Shown one piece after another: positions 6,914 to 11,931 of a DNA stretch of 13,037 bases (position 1 is its first letter; every line of letters starts with the position of its first letter). The notes under the pieces are model-generated. The model was not told the DNA's origin and ran no database searches. It saw only the letters and a program-made list of their open reading frames with translations. The DNA is from Myxococcales bacterium (GTDB lineage: Bacteria > Myxococcota > Bradymonadia > UBA7976 > UBA1532). Both the position numbers and the translations under genes were made by a program. Where the stretch lies: positions 1 through 13,037 of the forward strand of contig JAGQJJ010000044.1 in assembly GCA_020430675.1 (NCBI GenBank), read 5' to 3'.

Positions 6914-8056
6914 TCAGTCCGGGCAGCGCGCTCCGTCGAGCAGGCGGGCGGCGGCGTCGAGATCGGCGTCGGCGGGGCCGAAATAGAAGCCCACGAAGCT
7001 CGCCCCCAGCTTGGGGCACCCGAAGGCCGTCAACAGCGCGCGCTGGCTGCCCGGCTCGTCGGCCACGGTGCCGGTGAAGGCGAAATACTGGCGCGGCTGA
7101 CCCCCGACCTTGCGCAGCCCGGGCGGGGCGATCGGATGCAGGTTCTGCAGCATCAGCCCCATCAGGGCGTTGCGGGCCTGCTCGACCTCGGCGAGCTTGC
7201 GCGGCAGCTCCAGATCGGGCTCAGCGGGCGCAAAGCCGACCGCCTCGTCGCCGCGCGCATACATCTTCATCTCCGGATCCTCGACCTCAACAAAGCCCGG
7301 TGGGGCCTCAAAATGCGCCGAGGGCACCACCAGGCCGGGCGGAAGCGCCGCGCAGCGCGCCGAAGCGAGCACCGCGCCATGCAGCCGCAGCGCGACCGCT
7401 TCCGTGGCCTGCATCGACGTGCCGACCAGCACCGTCAGGCCGTCTTCGCCGCATTGAAAGGTGGTCATGGCCGAGGCGAAGGGTCGCGCGTCATCGCTGA
7501 TGACCACCGTCTCGGCCGGCCGGTCGGCGACGCGCTCGGGCGGTCCGTCATGCGCCTTCAGGTTGGGGAGCAGGCCGCTGAGCATCTGCGCGATCTCATC
7601 GCGGCTCAGGGTCGGGCCCAGCTTCCATTCAATGTGCACCTGCGCCCGCTCATCGAAGCGGCTGCGCACGATCTGGCCGCGCGGGCCGAGGCGGTGCTGG
7701 TTGACCTCGGGCCAGCGCGGCACCGAGATGACCAGCCCGGGCACTTCGACCGACTCGAGCTCGGGCGCGTCGGGGTCGCCCACAAAGTGCATGAAGCCGG
7801 CCACGATCAGCGCGGAGAGCCCCGCCGCGAGGGGCAGCGCCGCCAGCCATCGCACCGGGCCGTCGGCCCGCCGCATGAGCTGACCGCTGGCGATGATGAG
7901 GCCGATCGCGCCCCCGGTCAGCAACGTGTTCAACCCGGCCGAGAGCCCGTCGATCGGCAGATAGACATACCGGCAGATCAACAGGGTGAGCCCGGCGCAG
8001 AGCACCACCGCGCCTGCGGTGCGGGCCGACGACGGCGCAGGGGTGGGCGATGACAT
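6914..8056 (-). CDS. Unrecognised membrane protein: three N-terminal helices and a duplicated Cys-paired domain
   Basis: 380 residues from ATG 8056, chosen because GGAGG (8068-8064) is 7 bases upstream; a longer in-frame start at 8140 has no such support. Hydrophobic segments at about 13-35, 41-60 and 70-92 look like three transmembrane helices. The remaining 285 residues are soluble, with an odd helix count placing them outside the cytoplasm if the N-terminus is inside. This part appears to contain two related halves. Each ends with a Cys-to-Cys segment of similar pattern: FQC202...ASARC235 and FGC347...DGARC378, 33 and 31 residues apart, each preceded by a beta-rich stretch. That suggests an internal duplication with one disulfide per half. 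I do not recognise the family and assign no function. It is first in a minus-strand series with the YARHG and PilT-like genes and is divergent from the sixA-like gene. Confidence 0.8.
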   Translation of the reverse strand: MSSPTPAPSSARTAGAVVLCAGLTLLICRYVYLPIDGLSAGLNTLLTGGAIGLIIASGQLMRRADGPVRWLAALPLAAGLSALIVAGFMHFVGDPDAPELESVEVPGLVISVPRWPEVNQHRLGPRGQIVRSRFDERAQVHIEWKLGPTLSRDEIAQMLSGLLPNLKAHDGPPERVADRPAETVVISDDARPFASAMTTFQCGEDGLTVLVGTSMQATEAVALRLHGAVLASARCAALPPGLVVPSAHFEAPPGFVEVEDPEMKMYARGDEAVGFAPAEPDLELPRKLAEVEQARNALMGLMLQNLHPIAPPGLRKVGGQPRQYFAFTGTVADEPGSQRALLTAFGCPKLGASFVGFYFGPADADLDAAARLLDGARCPD

Positions 8057-8226
8057 GGGTCGGCCTCCGATGGCGGACGGATGGCTACCCATAATCGATG
8101 CCTCGGGCGCGCGCCACCCTCGCGAACGCCGCGCGCGCACCCGACTTCAACCCCGGCCGCCCGAAGCGGTGGGCAGGGCCCATCGCTTGGAGTACAACCA
8201 TCGCCACCCCCCTTCGCGGAGTCCTC
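8057..8226. other. Divergent intergenic region between the membrane-protein gene and sixA
   Basis: These 170 bases must hold the start signals for both the minus-strand membrane-protein gene and the plus-strand sixA-like gene. Visible ribosome binding sites are GGAGG at 8068-8064 (minus) and GGAG at 8218-8221, 5 bases before the ATG at 8227 (plus). The only AT-rich island is CCATAATCGAT near 8089-8099, which contains CATAAT, one mismatch from a -10 consensus on the plus strand. No matching -35 was found on either strand, so I do not call a promoter. Confidence 0.4.
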
Positions 8227-8715
8227 ATGAAGACCTTGCTGATCATGCGCCACGGCAAGTCGAGCTGGTCCGACCCGGGCCTCTCGGACGATGAACGGCC
8301 CCTCAAGCAACGCGGGCGCGATGCCGCCGAGCGCATCGGCCACGAGGCGAAGGCGCGCGGCCTGGTGCCCGATCGCATCGTCAGCTCAAAGGCGAAGCGC
8401 GCCCGGCAGACGGCCCGCCTGTTCGCCGAAGCGAGCGGCTTCGACGGGTCGATCGAAAAGACCGGGCGGCTCTACTTTACCGGGCTCAAGAAGCACCTGA
8501 AGGTGATCAACGAGCAGCCCGACACCGTCGAGCGGCTTATGATCGTGGGGCACGATCCCGACCTGGAAGACCTCGTGCACGCGCTCTTGGGCGAGCACAT
8601 CGCGTTGCCCACCGGCACGCTGGTCGCGTTGGCGTGGCCCGGCGAGCACTGGGCCGACCTCGGCCGGGGCAAGTGCGCGGTGCAGGTGGTCATCCGCCCG
8701 CGCGAGCTAGCATAA
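8227..8715 (+). CDS. sixA: SixA-type phosphohistidine phosphatase (histidine phosphatase superfamily)
   Basis: 162 residues from ATG 8227, matching the short SixA length; GGAG lies 5 bases upstream. A longer frame from 8098 exists but lacks family similarity before MKTLLIMRHG. The catalytic RHG motif is at residues 8-10 (His9 the likely phospho-acceptor). SSKAKRARQTA at 53-63 carries the conserved second Arg, and IVGHDPDLE at 106-114 carries the second catalytic His109. SixA removes phosphate from phosphohistidine, in E. coli on phosphotransfer proteins such as ArcB-type HPt domains or nitrogen-PTS components. Orthologues elsewhere have untested substrates, so the biological target here is unknown. 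It is cytoplasmic, with no signal peptide. It lies 94 bases upstream of the tolC-like gene, which has its own apparent promoter. Confidence 0.9.
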   Translation: MKTLLIMRHGKSSWSDPGLSDDERPLKQRGRDAAERIGHEAKARGLVPDRIVSSKAKRARQTARLFAEASGFDGSIEKTGRLYFTGLKKHLKVINEQPDTVERLMIVGHDPDLEDLVHALLGEHIALPTGTLVALAWPGEHWADLGRGKCAVQVVIRPRELA

Positions 8716-8744
8716 CTGCTCGGGAAGACGAGAAAAAATCACAT

Positions 8745-8773
8745 CTGCGGCCGCAGCGCGCCCCCCGCTGCGG
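8745..8773. promoter_or_regulatory. Overlapping palindrome and hairpin abutting the tolC-like -35 box
   Basis: CTGCGGCCGCAG (8745-8756) is a perfect 12-base palindrome. Its right half also begins a hairpin: CCGCAGCG (8751-8758) pairs exactly with CGCTGCGG (8766-8773) across a 7-base loop. The hexamer CTGCGG or its complement therefore occurs three times in 29 bases, ending one base before the TTGACA at 8775. This could be a repressor or activator site for the tolC-like gene, or a terminator for sixA, although no T-run follows the hairpin. Confidence 0.4.
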
Positions 8774-8774
8774 G

Positions 8775-8801
8775 TTGACATCGGCGGGGGGGCAGCATAC
8801 T
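8775..8801 (+). promoter_or_regulatory. Sigma70-like promoter for the tolC-like gene
   Basis: A consensus -35 TTGACA (8775-8780) is followed after 15 bases by CATACT (8796-8801), a 4-of-6 match to TATAAT. The spacer contains a run of seven G (8786-8792) and is shorter than the 17-base optimum. Transcription would start about 8808-8809, right at the ATG of 8810, implying a leaderless or nearly leaderless message. This agrees with the absence of a Shine-Dalgarno sequence before that ATG. Confidence 0.5.
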
Positions 8802-8809
8802 TACAGCCG

Positions 8810-10333
8810 ATGACCGCCCCCCTCACCGCGGTGCGCACCGTCTTCGGGCACCGGTGCACGATTGCCGCTCGGCGTGGGCGGGCGGCCTGGGTCGTGGCGA
8901 CCGTGCTGATCGCCGGCCTGCCCGCCCGGGCGCAGGCGCCCACCGTGCTCTCGCTCGACGAGCTGTTGCGTCTCGCCGAAGAGACCAGCCCGGTGATGGA
9001 CATCGCCCGGGCCCAGCTCTCCGATTACGACGCGCTCTTCGACCGCGCCTACTATGCCTGGACGCCTTCGCTCAAGGTGCGCTCGGCCCTGGCGCCGCTG
9101 CCCGAGCGACGCGAGCTGAAGGAATGCGTGCAGGTCGACCCCGATGACCTCCCGGCCATGGGCGCCCGCGGGGGGCGTGACCTCGACCCCTTGACGCTCG
9201 CGGTCAAACCCTGCCCCGGACAGAACCTGCAGACCGACGAGCGCATCACCGCTGACACCGAGATCGGCCTCTTGACCCGCACCGAGGTCGAGATGACGTT
9301 TCCGATCTATACCTTCGGCAAGATCTCGCACGCGCAGCGCGCCGCCCGCGCCGGCATTGATGTGGGTCGCGCTGGCCTTGAGGTCGCTCGCGGCGAGCTG
9401 AGCTACCTGGTCAAGAAGGCCTATTACGGCGCGCAGCTCGCCGCCAGTGCGCTCGACATTCTCGAAGATGGGCGCAAGCGGCTGGCCAAGGCCAAACGCG
9501 ACATCGAGAAGGAGCTCGACAAAGAGAGCGGCCGCTTCACGAGCAACGACCTGCGCAAGATGCTGGTCGACGAGGCCGACATCGAGGCGGCCTATCTTGA
9601 GACCGACGCGCTGCGCCGGGTGGCCTGGGAGGGCCTGCGCATCGCCGCCGCGGTGGGCCCCGACGCGCCGTTGGCCCTCGACACGATGGAGCTGGAGCCG
9701 GTGCACGTCGAGCCGCGTTCGGTCGACGCCTACGTCGAACTCGCCGCCGAAGCGCGGCCCGAGATGCGCATGGCGCGCGCGGCGGTGCGGGCGCGGCAGA
9801 GCCAGGTCGACATGGCCTACGCCGATCGCTGGCCCAACATCGCGCTGGTCGGCTTCTTCCGCTACGGCCTGGGCACCAGCGCCGACAACCCGATCGACCC
9901 GTTCGCCAACGACGGCTACAACTTCTTGAGCTGGGGCGGTTTTCTGGCCGCCGAGTGGCGCATTGACAACGACACCTGGTCGAACAAGGTGCTGCGCGCC
10001 GAAGCGGCGCTGGTCAAGCAGCGGGCCGAGGCCGACGCGCTCACTCAGAAGCTTCGGCTCGATGTGGTGCAGCAGTTCGGCGAGGTCGATCGGCGCGCCC
10101 GCGAGCTGGATGTGCGGCGCGTCGCGACCAAAGCGGCCAAAGGCTGGCTCGTTTCCAACTCGCTCAACTTCGGGCTTGGCCTGGTCACCACCGACGAACT
10201 GCTCAAGAGCCTGGTGGCCTATAGCCAGGCGCGACTGACCTATTTCCGCACGATCTACGAACACAACCTGGCCGTCGCGAAGCTCTCGCAGATGGTCGGC
10301 ACCGAGCTGGCGGTTCCGCCGCCACGTGAATAG
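8810..10333 (+). CDS. TolC-family outer-membrane efflux/secretion channel protein
   Basis: 507 residues from ATG 8810. The long N-terminus contains a basic stretch (RRGRAAW) and a hydrophobic segment ending LPARAQA, read as a signal peptide with cleavage near residue 43. The mature part begins with the typical LSLDELLRLAEETSPVMDIARAQL helix. The family pattern repeats twice: strand-rich FPIYTFGKISHAQRAARAGI (164-183) after the first half, and WRIDNDTWSNKVLRAEAAL in the second. Between them are long coiled-coil-like helices (about 184-270 and 400-470). Such proteins form trimeric barrel-tunnels carrying substrates of RND, ABC or MFS exporters across the outer membrane. An insertion of about 50 residues after TPSLKVRSAL carries Cys106 and Cys135, possibly a disulfide in the first external loop. 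No inner-membrane or adaptor partner is in the window. There is no Shine-Dalgarno site; a GTG at 8831 is an alternative start. The mlaC-like gene follows 56 bases downstream. Confidence 0.88.
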   Translation: MTAPLTAVRTVFGHRCTIAARRGRAAWVVATVLIAGLPARAQAPTVLSLDELLRLAEETSPVMDIARAQLSDYDALFDRAYYAWTPSLKVRSALAPLPERRELKECVQVDPDDLPAMGARGGRDLDPLTLAVKPCPGQNLQTDERITADTEIGLLTRTEVEMTFPIYTFGKISHAQRAARAGIDVGRAGLEVARGELSYLVKKAYYGAQLAASALDILEDGRKRLAKAKRDIEKELDKESGRFTSNDLRKMLVDEADIEAAYLETDALRRVAWEGLRIAAAVGPDAPLALDTMELEPVHVEPRSVDAYVELAAEARPEMRMARAAVRARQSQVDMAYADRWPNIALVGFFRYGLGTSADNPIDPFANDGYNFLSWGGFLAAEWRIDNDTWSNKVLRAEAALVKQRAEADALTQKLRLDVVQQFGEVDRRARELDVRRVATKAAKGWLVSNSLNFGLGLVTTDELLKSLVAYSQARLTYFRTIYEHNLAVAKLSQMVGTELAVPPPRE

Positions 10334-10389
10334 GCGGGGCGGTCGTTCGTACTGCCCGCCGAATCGGCTTTGACCTCAAGGTGGTCCCC

Positions 10390-11088
10390 ATGACGCGCAC
10401 TCTCACAAGCTTTGTCGCCCTTTTTGCCCTCCTCGTCTCCGCCTCCGCGGCGCTCGCCGGCCCACCCACGCGCTTCCTCGAATCCCAGGTCACCGCGGTC
10501 CGCACCCTGCTCCAGAAGCCGGCTGCCGCGGGCACGCCCGAGTCCGACGCCATCGATGATCAGCTCCGGGCCATCATCAACCCGGTCATGGAGTTCGATC
10601 GCCTCAGCGAGAGCGCCCTGCGCAAGCACTGGCCGACGCTCACGCCCGCGCAGCGCACCGAGTTCATCACGCTCTTCCGCGCGCTCGTCTTCCACAGCTA
10701 CCTCAAGAAGATCCGCTCGGCGAACGAGGACTACACCGTCGAGTATGAGGATGAGGAGCTGAAGAGCCGCGAGGCGGCGACGGTGACCGCCATCGCCAAG
10801 ACCAAAAAGGCGGAGATCGAGCTGGTCTTCCACCTGATCGCGCGCGGTCCGTCGGTGTGGGTCGCCGAAGACATCGTCATCGACGAGGTCTCGCTGGTCG
10901 AGAACTACCGCGAGCAGTTCAACAAGATCATCGCCAAGGATGGTTTCGCCGCGCTGACCAAGAAGATGCGCGACAAGCTGGTCGACCTGGGCGGCAAGGT
11001 GCCCGAGATTCCCGCGACCCCGGCTGCCGACAAGCCCGCCGCGCCCGCGCCGACGGCCGACAAGCCCGCTGCGCCGGACACGAAGTAA
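10390..11088 (+). CDS. mlaC: MlaC/Ttg2C-type periplasmic phospholipid-binding protein
   Basis: 232 residues from ATG 10390, chosen over an in-frame GTG at 10381 because AAGGTGG (10378-10384) ends 5 bases before the ATG and overlaps the GTG. The signal peptide MTRTLTSFVALFALLVSASAALA is cleaved before G24. The mature protein shows the MlaC pattern: helical N-terminal part, INPVMEFDRLSESALRKHW, LTPAQRTEFITLFRALVFHSYLKKI, then a strand-rich part with SVWVAEDIVIDEVSLVENYREQF and an inhibitor-like helix IIAKDGFAALTKKM. MlaC ferries phospholipids between the inner-membrane MlaFEDB transporter and the outer membrane. None of those partner genes is nearby; instead the gene directly follows a tolC-like gene and probably shares its transcript. 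The C-terminal tail has ADKPAAP twice, a flexible Pro/Ala extension beyond the usual domain. The orthology to mlaC, as opposed to a paralogue, is not certain. Confidence 0.85.
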   Translation: MTRTLTSFVALFALLVSASAALAGPPTRFLESQVTAVRTLLQKPAAAGTPESDAIDDQLRAIINPVMEFDRLSESALRKHWPTLTPAQRTEFITLFRALVFHSYLKKIRSANEDYTVEYEDEELKSREAATVTAIAKTKKAEIELVFHLIARGPSVWVAEDIVIDEVSLVENYREQFNKIIAKDGFAALTKKMRDKLVDLGGKVPEIPATPAADKPAAPAPTADKPAAPDTK

Positions 11089-11126
11089 CGCCCCACCAGA
11101 CGACCCCCGCAGTCTTGTTGATTGGC

Positions 11127-11150
11127 CCCGGGCGGCGGTCGCCGCCCGGG
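11127..11150. terminator. Perfect bidirectional GC hairpin between convergent genes
   Basis: CCCGGGCGGC (11127-11136) and GCCGCCCGGG (11141-11150) are exact reverse complements around a GGTC loop. The hairpin sits 38 bases after the mlaC-like stop and ends one base before the stop codon of the oppositely oriented FHA gene. It is ideally placed to end both transcripts. T-runs are missing on both sides, as is common in GC-rich genomes, so its activity is inferred from symmetry and position. Confidence 0.65.
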
Positions 11151-11151
11151 T

Positions 11152-11901
11152 TCACATCAGCAGCAGCGACGCCAGGGCGCCCACGATGGCGGCGCCCAGC
11201 ACCAGCAAGCCATAGATGACAAACTGGCGCGCCTGGCGGCCCGACTTGGCCTTGCCGCGCGGGTCGACCAGGATGCACTCGATATTGCCGAACTGGACGC
11301 GGTCGCCGTGGAAGACCCGCGACGAGCCGACCAGCCGGCGGCCGTGCACCAGCGTGCCATTGCTGGAGTTGAGGTCGGTCAGCACGTAGCTGCCGTCGTC
11401 CTGCCGCTTGAGCCGCGCGTGATGGCGCGAGACCGACACGTCGGGCAGCGTGACGTCGTTTTCGTCGGTGCGGCCGACGCAGGTGATCGGCTCGAACATG
11501 AGCTGTTCGCGGCCGGCCTGGGCCCCGCTGACCACCACCAGCTTTCCGTGCGCCTGTTCGGGGTGCACGATCGCGGTGCTGATGCCCTCTTGCGGCGCGC
11601 CTTTGCTGGTGGCGCGCTCCAAGAAGACCCGGTACTCGCCGATGCGAATCTGGCTGGTCTCGTCGATCGGGGTGTCAGTGCGCACCCGCTGTTCGTTGAC
11701 GACGACCCCATTGCTGCTGCCCTCATCCGAGACGAAGGCGGTATTGCCCTGCAGGTAGATGGAGGCGTGGCGGCGTGAGACCGCGCCGCTGGGCAGGACG
11801 ATGTCGTTGTCCGGTGTACGGCCGATGCTCAGCGCACCGCCCGACAGGACATGCTCGCTGACCAACGCGCCCCGCTCGTCTTCGACGACGACGATGTACA
11901 C
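11152..11901 (-). CDS. Tandem FHA-domain protein with a C-terminal membrane anchor
   Basis: 249 residues from GTG 11901, with GAGGA about 9 bases upstream. Two FHA domains are clear. FHA1 (about 1-97) has GRTPDNDIVL from residue 27, SRRH 42-45 and SSNG 62-65. FHA2 (about 119-213) has GRTDENDVTL from 143, SRHH 158-161 and NSSNG 178-182. The Gly-Arg, Ser-Arg-x-His and Ser-Asn residues that define phosphothreonine-binding FHA domains are kept in both. After a basic stretch (RGKAKSGRQARQ), residues 226-247 are hydrophobic and end the protein, so it is probably tail-anchored with both FHA domains in the cytoplasm. It lies 30 bases downstream of the CpaF-like gene, very likely in one operon. The expected role is to read threonine phosphorylation by a Ser/Thr kinase and dock partners at the membrane. 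The kinase and its targets are not visible here. Confidence 0.9.
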   Translation of the reverse strand: MYIVVVEDERGALVSEHVLSGGALSIGRTPDNDIVLPSGAVSRRHASIYLQGNTAFVSDEGSSNGVVVNEQRVRTDTPIDETSQIRIGEYRVFLERATSKGAPQEGISTAIVHPEQAHGKLVVVSGAQAGREQLMFEPITCVGRTDENDVTLPDVSVSRHHARLKRQDDGSYVLTDLNSSNGTLVHGRRLVGSSRVFHGDRVQFGNIECILVDPRGKAKSGRQARQFVIYGLLVLGAAIVGALASLLLM

Positions 11902-11931
11902 CGCGGATGGTCCTCGTCTGGCCGCGCGCCG

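Noticed and set aside
5715..6986. A 423-codon plus-strand open frame crossing the PilT-like start and the YARHG gene
   Set aside because: It overlaps two well-supported genes on the other strand and has Arg/Gly/His-rich composition without recognisable motifs.
6798..7019. A 74-residue N-terminal extension of the YARHG protein
   Set aside because: It is Arg-rich, overlaps the preceding gene, and would bury the signal peptide that starts at TTG 6797 behind a good Shine-Dalgarno site.
7136..8053. A 305-codon plus-strand open frame opposite the membrane-protein gene
   Set aside because: Composition is typical of an antisense shadow, while the minus-strand frame has a Shine-Dalgarno site, three hydrophobic helices and paired Cys repeats.
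8801..10264. A 487-codon open frame antisense to the tolC-like gene
   Set aside because: It is the mirror of a real TolC-family gene in GC-rich DNA, where third-position bias keeps antisense frames open. Its translation is low-complexity (rich in G, A, R, V, D, H) with no domain, and there is no ribosome binding site.
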